64,000 nucleotides of DNA from Paramesorhizobium deserti (lineage in GTDB: Bacteria > Pseudomonadota > Alphaproteobacteria > Rhizobiales > Rhizobiaceae). The notes under the pieces were generated by a model, which was not told the DNA's origin, made no database searches, and worked only from the letters and a program-made list of their open reading frames with translations. This document shows positions 16,905 to 24,664 of the stretch, piece after piece; the stretch's first letter is position 1; the number at the start of each line of letters is the position of its first letter. The translations under genes were made by a program, and so were the position numbers. The stretch is from contig NZ_LNTU01000002.1 of NCBI RefSeq assembly GCF_001558695.1, positions 88,966 through 152,965 on the forward strand, written 5' to 3'.

Positions 16905-17807
16905 TTGACGCTCAGCCTCCGCCAGATCCGCTACTTTGTCGCGACCGCCGAACTCGGCCAGATCTCGCAGGCCGCGATCGACCTTTCCATTTCCCAATCC
17001 GCCATCACGACGGCGATCAAGGAGCTGGAGCGCACGGTCGGCGTCAGCCTGTTCCTGCGAACGCCGCACGGCATGGACCTGACGCCCGCTGGACGACAGT
17101 TCCTCTCCCATGCCTACGAGATCCTGAAGAAGGTCGATGAGGCCACGCATCTCAACGTGATCGGCAGCGAAATAGAGGGCATGCTGACGGTGGCTGCGAC
17201 CTATACGGTTATCGGCTACTTCCTGCCGCTGCATATCGAACGGCTGCGCCGGCTGTTTCCAAAGCTCGAGATCCAGCTGTTCGAACTCAACCGCGAATCC
17301 ATCGAGGAAGGGCTCTTGAGCAACCGCTACGACATATCGGTACTGCTCACCTCCAACATCCTCAACCCGGCGCTGGTGACCGAGAAGGTTCTAAGCTCGA
17401 CACGCCGCCTCTGGCTGCCGGCGCAGCACCCGCTCCTGCAGGCCGAGACGGTAGGCCTGAAGGAGATCGCCGAAGAGCCCTACATCATGCTGACGGTCGA
17501 CGAGGCCGCCCACTCCGCCCTCAAATACTGGAGCGCTACACCCTACCAGCCACGTGTCATCCTGCGTACCTCCTCCGTCGAAGCGGTGCGCTCGCTGGTC
17601 GCCAACGGCCAGGGCGTCGCCATCCTCTCCGACATGGTGCACCGGCCCTGGTCACTCGAGGGCCGGCGGATCGAGACGGTCAATATTGGCGATCCGGTGC
17701 CCGCCATGGACGTGGGTCTCGCCTGGCGGAGGAACATGGAGCTGACGCCTCCCATGCTCGCCTTCCGCTCCTATTTCCAACAGGCTTTCCACCTGCCGGA
17801 ACGCTGA
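16905..17807 (+). CDS. LysR-family transcriptional regulator
   Basis: A 300-residue LysR regulator. The N-terminal winged helix is LSLRQIRYFVATAELG, with AAIDLSISQSAITTAIKELE and RTPHGMDLTPAG, and is followed by an effector-binding domain (LTVAATYTVIGYFLPLHIERL, then VATI-like strands). It starts with TTG, with AAGGA about nine bases upstream; no ATG gives a complete helix-turn-helix. It diverges from the pxpA operon and probably controls it in response to the substrate or a breakdown product. The C-terminus (ELTPPMLAFRSYFQQAF) is typical in length. Confidence 0.92.
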   Translation: MTLSLRQIRYFVATAELGQISQAAIDLSISQSAITTAIKELERTVGVSLFLRTPHGMDLTPAGRQFLSHAYEILKKVDEATHLNVIGSEIEGMLTVAATYTVIGYFLPLHIERLRRLFPKLEIQLFELNRESIEEGLLSNRYDISVLLTSNILNPALVTEKVLSSTRRLWLPAQHPLLQAETVGLKEIAEEPYIMLTVDEAAHSALKYWSATPYQPRVILRTSSVEAVRSLVANGQGVAILSDMVHRPWSLEGRRIETVNIGDPVPAMDVGLAWRRNMELTPPMLAFRSYFQQAFHLPER

Positions 17808-17962
17808 TCGGCCAGCCGCGAGGAACCACGAGCACCGTGCCTGCATCGCCACTGGTTTGAAACCATTGAACTCAGTAGGAAGAAGCTGAAGGATCTTCTC
17901 ATGAGGTAGGTCCGACATATCCCAAGTGACGTCAAGCTGCTTTCGAACCATCGCCAATCGAC

Positions 17963-18274
17963 GTGGTACGCCAGGGCCATCCTACCCTTCGAAACAAGAT
18001 AGGGGCTGAGACACACGAGGCGCTAGAAGCGGCCGAGCATCCGATTATTGCGATCCGGCTGCTCGAACTGCGCAACGGTCTCGGCCCGGAACCCACTTTC
18101 GACACGGCCCATCTTCAGGCGCTTCATAAGCACCTGTTTCAGGGCGTGTTCGAATGGGCGGGCGAGCGGTGCCCCGAGCCCCTCGAAAAGACAAATACGC
18201 GCCAAGATGATCCCTCTTCTGCTTATCTGAGCGAAGGCGCGCTGCCTCACACGGCCGTATGTCCCGGTTTCTGA
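17963..18274 (+). pseudogene. remnant of a Fic/DOC-family gene (N-terminal part only)
   Basis: The frame reads GHPTLRNKIGAETHEALEAAE, then FDTAHLQALHKHLFQGVFEWAGE. These match the N-terminal helices of Fic AMP-transferases of the Bep/VbhT kind, where the last part is the conserved LHxHLFxxVYxWAGxxR. After that the reading becomes unrelated (CPEPLEKTNTRQDD...), and the catalytic HPFxxGNGR motif is absent from all frames up to 18365. It starts at a GTG with no good ribosome site. It is best read as a truncated, non-functional toxin gene. Confidence 0.7.
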
Positions 18275-18364
18275 AGGCGTTCATGCTCTTCGATGAGATA
18301 CCTGAACCGCGCGGTTCATGGTATCCGCCAGTCTGTTGTGAGTGGGCCGAATTGACTTGCCATT

Positions 18365-18745
18365 TCACCGCTTTTGCTCGACGGGAACAGTAAGGCTTCG
18401 AATACCGCTGCTGCGTGCTATTGAATAGACTTGGTTGATCGAACTCAGACGCCGTGCCAGAGGGTTGGTCGGCGTCGTGACCCGAAGCAGCGTACCATCT
18501 CGCTCCTCAAGCAGTAGAAGCCAGACGGGGTTAGCAAACTTCGAGGATTGATCAAGCACAAACAGCGGTCTGCCGCCCTTTGCAATCCTCCTGCGGTATT
18601 GCACCATGTTGCAAGCCGGCAGGCTCTCCAGCCAGCTTCTGTCCATCCGCTCGCGGACGGCTTTCTGTTCCCGGTCCCACTCCTGTCGGTCAAAGGCATT
18701 GCCGGTCGAAAAAATCGTCAGTCGTCCGGAGGATGCCGCATCCAT
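18365..18745 (-). CDS. hypothetical protein
   Basis: A 126-residue predicted soluble protein starting MDAASSGRLTIFSTGNAF. It has a basic/acidic middle (RQEWDREQKAVRERMDRSW) and a strand-rich second half (GRPLFVLDQSSKFANPVWLLLLEERDGTLLRVTTP). GAGGA lies about five bases before the ATG. I do not recognise the family. It lies alone between the Fic remnant and the MFS gene, 17 bp downstream of the MFS stop and on the same strand, so it may be co-transcribed with it. Base composition is slightly less GC-rich than the neighbours. Confidence 0.5.
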   Translation of the reverse strand: MDAASSGRLTIFSTGNAFDRQEWDREQKAVRERMDRSWLESLPACNMVQYRRRIAKGGRPLFVLDQSSKFANPVWLLLLEERDGTLLRVTTPTNPLARRLSSINQVYSIARSSGIRSLTVPVEQKR

Positions 18746-18762
18746 ATCCGTCCTCCTCTTCT

Positions 18763-19992
18763 TTAGGTGAAGCTTTCAGCAAGGGGATGGGCGCGCTTAT
18801 AGCGCTCCAGCCGACCCTTGAGATACGCGGCCAAGGCCAAGATCAGCGCGAATGCGAGCGTTATCAGCGCAATACTCACCATCAAACTCCAAGCCTGTGC
18901 CACAAATCCGAGTATGGCAGGTCCGAGCAGCAAGCCGCTGTATCCCATCGTGGTTACCGTCGCCATGGCCTTGCCGGCTGCCTGCGCCCCAATCTTTCCG
19001 GCGGCAGCAAACACGGTCGGCACCATGTTCGCCACCCCTGCGCCGCAAACTGCAAGGGCGCCAAAAGCCATGAGCATACTGTCAACCGTCAGCATCACGA
19101 CAAGCGAGATCGCGCAGATAGCGCCGCCGAATTGCAGGAGCCGGACATGGCCAAACAGTTTCGTGGCGTAATCTCCAGCCAATCGTCCCGCAGCCATCAT
19201 CGAGGCGAAGATGGCAAAAGCATAGGCACCATTACTTTCCGTAGTGCCGAGGACATCGACCATGTAGATAGCCGTCCAGTCCATCAGGCCACCTTCCGCC
19301 AAAAAGGCGAGGAAGCCGATCACGCCGAACATAGCGATCAGTAATCTCTGTGACGCGGTAAATGGGGTACTTGCTTGCGCTTTAGCAGACGCGTCCTTGT
19401 GAGGCGGCAACTTGCGAGGCCTATGCGAGACGAAAAGCGTCGATAGAGCCATCAGCAAGACAACGCCGCCGCCGCCCATCAGGCATTCATGAAGCCCGCG
19501 CCCCCACGCGATCAGCTTTCCCACAGCGAATGCCCCAAAAAGGTTTCCGATGCTAAACAGCGCATGAAAAGAGGCCATCAGATGCCGGCCGGTTTCCCGT
19601 TCGATTTCTGATGCCTCCGTATTCATGGAGACATCGAGTGCACCGAATCCCGCACCCGCAATAAAGACAATGCCGGCAAGCACAAACTGATTTTCAATGT
19701 TCGGGATGAACGAGACGGCCACACCGAATGTCACGCTGCCGCAAACGCTAATTAAAGAGACCTTCCGAAGGCGGTCCAGATAGCGTCCGACATTCACCAT
19801 AACGACGATCGCACCGAGTGCGAAACACAGAAGCACCAGGCCAAGTTGCCCCTTGTCCAGTTTCGCCTGCGCGGTAAGCAGGGGCAGGCTCGACGCCCAT
19901 GCGCCGATCCCAACGCCTGCCGCCACGAAGAACAGGCTGCAGCTCAAGCGTTTTACACTACGCGCGCCTTTGTCATTGCGCATTGCCGACAT
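18763..19992 (-). CDS. MFS transporter
   Basis: A 409-residue major facilitator with about twelve hydrophobic segments, starting LSCSLFFVAAGVGIGAWASSLP. The first cytoplasmic loop has NVGRYLDRLRKV in the position of the MFS motif A, and the middle loop is charged (SHRPRKLPPHKDASAKAQ). GGLMDWTAIYMVDVLG at the start of the second half resembles YbjJ/fucose-permease-like MFS proteins, in which an acidic and aromatic residue line the path. The ATG at 19992 has AAGGA ten bases upstream; earlier in-frame starts add residues with no helix. The substrate is unknown, and the orientation matches the GH3-DeoR-HAD genes at higher coordinates, about 400 bp away. Confidence 0.88.
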   Translation of the reverse strand: MSAMRNDKGARSVKRLSCSLFFVAAGVGIGAWASSLPLLTAQAKLDKGQLGLVLLCFALGAIVVMVNVGRYLDRLRKVSLISVCGSVTFGVAVSFIPNIENQFVLAGIVFIAGAGFGALDVSMNTEASEIERETGRHLMASFHALFSIGNLFGAFAVGKLIAWGRGLHECLMGGGGVVLLMALSTLFVSHRPRKLPPHKDASAKAQASTPFTASQRLLIAMFGVIGFLAFLAEGGLMDWTAIYMVDVLGTTESNGAYAFAIFASMMAAGRLAGDYATKLFGHVRLLQFGGAICAISLVVMLTVDSMLMAFGALAVCGAGVANMVPTVFAAAGKIGAQAAGKAMATVTTMGYSGLLLGPAILGFVAQAWSLMVSIALITLAFALILALAAYLKGRLERYKRAHPLAESFT

Positions 19993-20392
19993 GGTTAATA
20001 GATCCTTAAAGATGGTGCAGCGCGATGCCGATGCCAGGCCAGGTCGTTCATTCATCAGTAGTGCCAATCTTCCGCCAAACAATCTCGCACTCATCAACAA
20101 GCCGACGCAACCTGACGCACTCCACGGCAAGGGCAAAAACAATCAGCTAAATGCCAAACTCCCGAGGACCCGGATCCCCTGCGACCTCGATCACAAGCCA
20201 ACGCTGGGCAGTAGATCAGACGACGCTATCGTCGAGGCTCTGCCGCCCGGGGGTCGATCTGTTGCTGATATCCGGCCGCGATCCAGCGTCTTGGCCGGAT
20301 CCGCGATAGACCGTGCGTCACATCGGAAGTGTTCTTGAAGATAAAATCCCGCTGCCTGCGACAGGCTTGTTCAACGCTCTTGATCCAATTCG
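19993..20392. other. gap without recognised gene
   Basis: About 400 bp between the MFS start and the GH3 stop. The only structure seen is an 8-bp inverted repeat (ATCCGGCC at 20270-20277, GGCCGGAT at 20293-20300), which could form a hairpin downstream of the GH3 gene. Open frames here show no family resemblance. Confidence 0.4.
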
Positions 20393-21397
20393 TCAGTGGC
20401 GGGCGGTGTTTCGGCGTACGCGATCAGCGGCTTCCGCAAGCCGCTCCGCGGAGATGCGCCCGATCCGGGCAGCCGCCGCGATGCCGTCGCACAGCGTGCC
20501 GAGATGCGATCCGCCACCGACGAGCAGCAGATCCGCGCCCGCATTGATCGACGCAATGGCCGTCTCGAGCAGCGTCCTGCCGCGTAAGGTGGCTGGCGCA
20601 TCGAGGTCATCGCTGACGATCAAGCCCTTAAAGCCGAATTCCTCCCGCAGCAGGCCGATGACCGCCGCTGATGTGCTTGCCGCATCCTGCGCGTCGAAGG
20701 CGATTACGGGCGCTGGCCCGGTCATGACGGCCTTTGTGCCCGCCGCTATTGCAGCCCGGAAGGGCAGTGAGTTCTGCAAGATATGCTCGCGTGCGCTTTT
20801 CAGCGAGATATCGACCAGCGCCGGGTCACCGGCAAGATCATTGAAACCTGGGAAATGCTTTGTAACCGCTGTGATGCCGGCGCTTTGGACGCCGGTGACA
20901 AATGCGGCCGCCAGCCGAGCAACGCTTTGCGGATCACTACCCATCGTGCGTCCCCTCAACCAGGGATTTTGCCCGTCGACCACATCGGCGATTGGGGCGA
21001 GAAACATCGTTACGGAAAGGTCGCGGGCAGCCGCAGCATTTAATCTGCACCGTTCGATCAGTGCTTCGTCGGTAAGCCCCGCAGCCTCGGCAAGCGATGG
21101 AAGCGGAGGGGCGATCCCCTCCAGACGCTGGATGCCGCCAAGTTCCTGGTCGACCGCGACGATGAGCTGCGGGCACACCGACCTCAATCTATCGATACTG
21201 GCGCGAAAAAGCTCAGGTGTCTCGACGGCAAGCCGTTCCGCAGACATGGCGCGGGCCACATATTCTGCGCGCGTCTCGCCGATCAGGAGGGAACAGCCGC
21301 CTTTTTCCAGAAAAGGGATCATTACCTCGGCGACGTCGAGCGTATCGAACGCAGGCAGAATGACTGCCCTGGCGTCCTGTTCCAAAGAGAACGTCAT
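20393..21397 (-). CDS. glycoside hydrolase family 3, NagZ-like beta-hexosaminidase
   Basis: A 334-residue single-domain GH3 enzyme of NagZ size. The motif AVTKHFPGFNDLAGDP corresponds to the KHFPGHG substrate loop, although the second His is replaced by Phe-Asn. IVSDDLDA carries the catalytic Asp nucleophile, and LIVAVDQELGGIQRLE is the DxExGxVxR region with the Arg shifted. It may cleave N-acetylhexosaminides, or be a diverged GH3 with another specificity. The ATG at 21397 has GGAG six bases upstream. It is 29 bp after the DeoR gene in the HAD-DeoR-GH3 operon, so it is probably induced by a sugar derivative rather than acting in cell-wall recycling. Confidence 0.83.
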   Translation of the reverse strand: MTFSLEQDARAVILPAFDTLDVAEVMIPFLEKGGCSLLIGETRAEYVARAMSAERLAVETPELFRASIDRLRSVCPQLIVAVDQELGGIQRLEGIAPPLPSLAEAAGLTDEALIERCRLNAAAARDLSVTMFLAPIADVVDGQNPWLRGRTMGSDPQSVARLAAAFVTGVQSAGITAVTKHFPGFNDLAGDPALVDISLKSAREHILQNSLPFRAAIAAGTKAVMTGPAPVIAFDAQDAASTSAAVIGLLREEFGFKGLIVSDDLDAPATLRGRTLLETAIASINAGADLLLVGGGSHLGTLCDGIAAAARIGRISAERLAEAADRVRRNTARH

Positions 21398-21426
21398 GTC
21401 TTTCTCCATATGGCAAGGAGCGTGTG

Positions 21427-22206
21427 TCAGACAGCTTCGACGTTGACGCCGAGTTCGCGGATACGCTCCAAGATGGTATTGTCCGGGCTGTTGGTGAAAA
21501 GGGTGGATACGGCCGTAACGGGCGCCACTTCGTAAGTGGCGACTTGGCCGATTTTCTCCGCATCAGCCAGAAGCAGCGTCTTGTTCGACGCTTTGATCAT
21601 AGCTCCCTTCACATAGGCGTCCTCGAAATCCTCGGCTCGAAGTGTGAGGCCGTCGTCCACGCCACAGGTTCCGAGGATGCAGCAGTCGGCTCTCAATGAA
21701 CGGATTGCCTCGACTGCACTGCCTCCGGTGACGCTACGCGTAAACCTGCCCAACCGTCCGCCGAGCATGATCACCTCGGCACGCGGATGGTCGAGTGCGG
21801 CTGCCGCGACATCGACAGCGGTTGTGATGATCCGCACGGAGAGCGAAGGAGAGAGATTGCGTACGAAATGGACAACCGTTGTGCTGGTATCGACTAGAAG
21901 TGTAGCGCCATCCGGTATGATTGCGGCCGCTGCCCGGCCGATTGCCTCCTTCTCCCTTGTGGCCAAGGTTTCGCGACGGTGAAAATCGAAAGCGGGCTTC
22001 ACCAAGCGCGATGCGCCGCCGTGAAAGCGCTGTACGAGCCCCGCATCGGAAAGATCGCGGAGATCGCGCCGGATTGAATCTTCCGAAACGCCGAATTCCT
22101 GCGCGAGGGCGGTGGCAAGTACGCGGCCCGCCGCGTTTATCTTCTCCAGGATAATGGCCTGCCGCTCTTCCGGCGAAAGATGGGTGAGTTCGTGCTGTTC
22201 TACCAT
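21427..22206 (-). CDS. DeoR-family transcriptional regulator
   Basis: A 259-residue regulator with an N-terminal DeoR helix-turn-helix (LSPEERQAIILEKINAAGRV, EFGVSEDSIRRDLRDLSDAGL, RFHGGA) and a sugar-phosphate-sensing DeoR_C domain (LVDTSTTVVHFVRNL, MLGGRL, GTCGVDDGLTL). Such proteins repress sugar operons until a phosphosugar binds. The ATG at 22206 lies five bases from the HAD stop. It is co-transcribed with the HAD and GH3 genes, and direct repeats upstream of the HAD gene are a candidate operator. Confidence 0.92.
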   Translation of the reverse strand: MVEQHELTHLSPEERQAIILEKINAAGRVLATALAQEFGVSEDSIRRDLRDLSDAGLVQRFHGGASRLVKPAFDFHRRETLATREKEAIGRAAAAIIPDGATLLVDTSTTVVHFVRNLSPSLSVRIITTAVDVAAAALDHPRAEVIMLGGRLGRFTRSVTGGSAVEAIRSLRADCCILGTCGVDDGLTLRAEDFEDAYVKGAMIKASNKTLLLADAEKIGQVATYEVAPVTAVSTLFTNSPDNTILERIRELGVNVEAV

Positions 22207-22210
22207 GTCA

Positions 22211-22834
22211 CTATACCTCGACCCGGCATGAAAGAAGGCCGAGAAGGCCGAGCCGCTCCTCAAGCGCTGCCGCGGATTGGAAATGCTCCGTGTGAAAGCC
22301 CAATGCGGCAGCTGCTGCGATATTGGTGGCGTTGTCATCGATGAAGATACACTCTTCGACGCCCACCCCTGCCCGTTCAAGGAAGAGTTCGAAAATCGCG
22401 GCATCAGGCTTCAAAAGCTTTTCCCGTCCTGAGACGACGAGAACCTCGAAAGAATCAAGGAAGGGAAAGATGGCCCGCGCCCGCGGAAAAGTCTCCGCGG
22501 ACCAATTGGAAATCGCGTGTACGGGAACACCTGCTGTCTTCAGACGTTCAAGAATGCCCGACGTTCCCGGCACCTCCCCACCAAGCATCTCATGCCAGCG
22601 CGACCAGTAGGCTTCGATGAGATCGGCCCGATCCGGATGGTCTTTGGCGAGATTGGCAATGCCTTCCTCAAACGGTACGCCTGCATCAAATTGCTCGTTC
22701 CATGTCGAGTTGCAGACTTCGTTCAGGAAGGCCGCGACGCTTGCCTCATCCGGCAGCAGCTTTCGGTAGAGATAAGCGGGGTTCCAATCGATCAGAACAC
22801 CTCCGATATCGAAAACGACGACGCGCGGCTCCAT
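22211..22834 (-). CDS. HAD-superfamily hydrolase
   Basis: A 207-residue haloacid-dehalogenase-like phosphatase. Motif I is VVVFDIGGVLIDWN, in which the second Asp is replaced by Gly as in the YihX/HAD-IA subgroup. Motif II is AISNWSAETF, motif III includes the Lys in SGREKLLKPDAAIF, and motif IV is CIFIDDNATNI. It likely dephosphorylates a sugar phosphate. The ATG at 22834 has GGAG six or seven bases upstream and is chosen over the ATG four codons earlier. It is the first gene of the HAD-DeoR-GH3 operon. Confidence 0.9.
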   Translation of the reverse strand: MEPRVVVFDIGGVLIDWNPAYLYRKLLPDEASVAAFLNEVCNSTWNEQFDAGVPFEEGIANLAKDHPDRADLIEAYWSRWHEMLGGEVPGTSGILERLKTAGVPVHAISNWSAETFPRARAIFPFLDSFEVLVVSGREKLLKPDAAIFELFLERAGVGVEECIFIDDNATNIAAAAALGFHTEHFQSAAALEERLGLLGLLSCRVEV

Positions 22835-22852
22835 GTTTGTCTCCATTTCAAG

Positions 22853-22898
22853 TTATGCGTTATTATGCATGAACATGTATCTTCGTGCAACATGTTGC
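22853..22898. promoter_or_regulatory. candidate DeoR operator upstream of the HAD gene
   Basis: Two direct repeats TTATGCGT (22853-22860) and TTATGCAT (22863-22870) are spaced exactly ten bases apart, one helical turn. They are followed by AACATGT twice and a 12-bp perfect palindrome GCAACATGTTGC (22887-22898). DeoR-type repressors often bind direct half-sites. The block lies 19-64 bp before the first gene of the operon. Confidence 0.5.
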
Positions 22899-23017
22899 CG
22901 CATGAAAACGCAAACCTGAGTGGCCGTCCCTCGCCGACCGGCTGAGCACCAGCAGCACTCAGGCCCCTGTGTAAAAGCTCTAGGTTATCCAGCTGGTTCG
23001 GTTCGCTCGGCTCTTGG

Positions 23018-24664
23018 TCAAGTGCTCAAGAACGAGGCGGCACGCTCGCCAATCATGATACAAACGGCATTCGGATTGCCGGAAATAAGGGTTGGCATCA
23101 CTGAGGCATCGGCAATGCGCAATCCCTCAACGCCGTATACGCGAAGCTGCGGATCGACCACCGACATGCCGTCACGGCCCATTCGGCATGTGCCGGATGG
23201 ATGGAGTGCAGCGTGAGCGTTCTTGCCGCAAAAAGCTTTGATTTCATCGCGCGTGCGCAGGGCGGCCCCCGGCGTGTGTCGTGTCGCGACATATTTGTCG
23301 ATGGCAGGCTGCGCCATGATGTCAAGTGCGATCATCGTGCCGTCGGTGATCGCCTCCAGATCGTAAGGGTCCGAAAAGTAGCGTGGCTCGACGCGCGGAT
23401 TGACCAAGGGGTCGGCGCTCACGAGCGTTATCTCACCTCTGGAGCGCGGTCTGATCTGGCCAAGATTGACAGTACAACCGTTTCCGCCCGGCACCGCGTC
23501 CACGCCCTCTTCGATTCCGGCCCCGACGACCATGAAATACTGGATGTCGGGACTGGTCTCGGAGCGATCACCCCACCAGAAGGCACCGCCTTCAATAAGG
23601 TTCGAGGACGCAGGCCCGTTGCGGAAAAGCAGATAGTTCAAGCCCGCCGCCGCTTTCCACCGCAACTTCTTGTACTTGTCGTAGCTGTGCGGTCCATTGA
23701 GCTGGTAGACCAGCGAGATCTCGATATGGTCCTGGAGGTTTTGCCCGACACCCGGCAGATCCGCCTGAACCGCTATTTCCTGGCGTGCTATCTGGTCCGC
23801 CGGTCCGACGCCCGACAGCATGAGCAGCTTGGGCGTGGCGATCGCGCCCGCCGAGAGAACCACTTCCCTTTGTGCCCTGTAGACCGTCTTGCGCCTGCCC
23901 TCTACGCATTCCACGCCAACGGCTCGCCCCTTCTCGATCAGCACACGCATCACTGTGGCCCCGGTTTTAATGCGCAGATTGCGCCGGCCACGTGCCGGGT
24001 TCAGATAAGCCACGGACGCCGAGCTGCGGCGCCCATTCCGGGCCGTGATCTGATACAAGCCGCACCCCTGCGGGTCGCCCGAATTGAAGTCCGGATTATA
24101 AGGAAGTCCCGCCTGCTGGCAGGCTCGCAGCCAAGCGCGCGTGAGCGGATGGATATAGTCTATATCGGAAACCCCAAGCGGTCCGCCGACCCCGTGCACG
24201 TCGTTGCAGAAGCGGTTGTTGTCTTCTGCCCGCTTGAAGAATGGCAGGACGTCGGCATAGCCCCAGCCGTCCGCGCCCATGCTTACCCATTGCTCGTAGT
24301 CGGACGGTACGCCGCGAATATAGATCATCGCATTGACGGAGCTGCCGCCGCCCAGGACCCGCGCCTGCACCATCGTCGGCGTTTCGGTGCGCTCCCGCTC
24401 GGTGGAAGGCTCCCATTCAAGCCGCTTCAACAGATTGCCTTGTGCGGTTTTGTAGTATGCGCCGGGTATATGGATATAGGGGTTCAGGTCACGTGGTCCC
24501 TCTTCAAGAAGGAGGACATTGACGTCCGGATTCTCCGAAAGCCGCGAGGCGACCACACAACCCGTCGAGCCGCCGCCGACGACGATGTAGTCAAACGTGT
24601 TCAGCTCCTGAGCGTGGAACGGACGAATGCCAAACCTGGCCGATCCCATTTTCCAGAATGCCAT
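23018..24664 (-). CDS. GMC-family FAD oxidoreductase (choline-dehydrogenase-like)
   Basis: A 548-residue flavoenzyme. The FAD-binding motif VGGGSTGCVVASRLSENPDV lies near residue 30. The GMC signature 1 region GGGSSVNAMIYIRG and signature 2 GAIATPKLLMLSGVGP follow, with the catalytic His region HPSGTCRMG near the C-terminus. It oxidises an alcohol, transferring electrons to the respiratory chain or another acceptor. Its ATG overlaps the stop of the second GMC gene by one base, so the two are tightly coupled. It is the last gene of the sugar ABC operon that starts at 33630. Confidence 0.92.
   Translation of the reverse strand: MAFWKMGSARFGIRPFHAQELNTFDYIVVGGGSTGCVVASRLSENPDVNVLLLEEGPRDLNPYIHIPGAYYKTAQGNLLKRLEWEPSTERERTETPTMVQARVLGGGSSVNAMIYIRGVPSDYEQWVSMGADGWGYADVLPFFKRAEDNNRFCNDVHGVGGPLGVSDIDYIHPLTRAWLRACQQAGLPYNPDFNSGDPQGCGLYQITARNGRRSSASVAYLNPARGRRNLRIKTGATVMRVLIEKGRAVGVECVEGRRKTVYRAQREVVLSAGAIATPKLLMLSGVGPADQIARQEIAVQADLPGVGQNLQDHIEISLVYQLNGPHSYDKYKKLRWKAAAGLNYLLFRNGPASSNLIEGGAFWWGDRSETSPDIQYFMVVGAGIEEGVDAVPGGNGCTVNLGQIRPRSRGEITLVSADPLVNPRVEPRYFSDPYDLEAITDGTMIALDIMAQPAIDKYVATRHTPGAALRTRDEIKAFCGKNAHAALHPSGTCRMGRDGMSVVDPQLRVYGVEGLRIADASVMPTLISGNPNAVCIMIGERAASFLST

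Noticed and set aside
20040..20338. Plus-strand frame with DDAIVEALPPGGRSVADIRP that looked transposase-like
   Set aside because: No DDE or HTH motifs and no terminal repeats could be found, and it falls in a gap with only a weak inverted repeat.
21645..21690. GC-rich inverted motifs inside the DeoR gene
   Set aside because: Such short inverted matches are expected by chance in this composition and lie within a conserved coding region.
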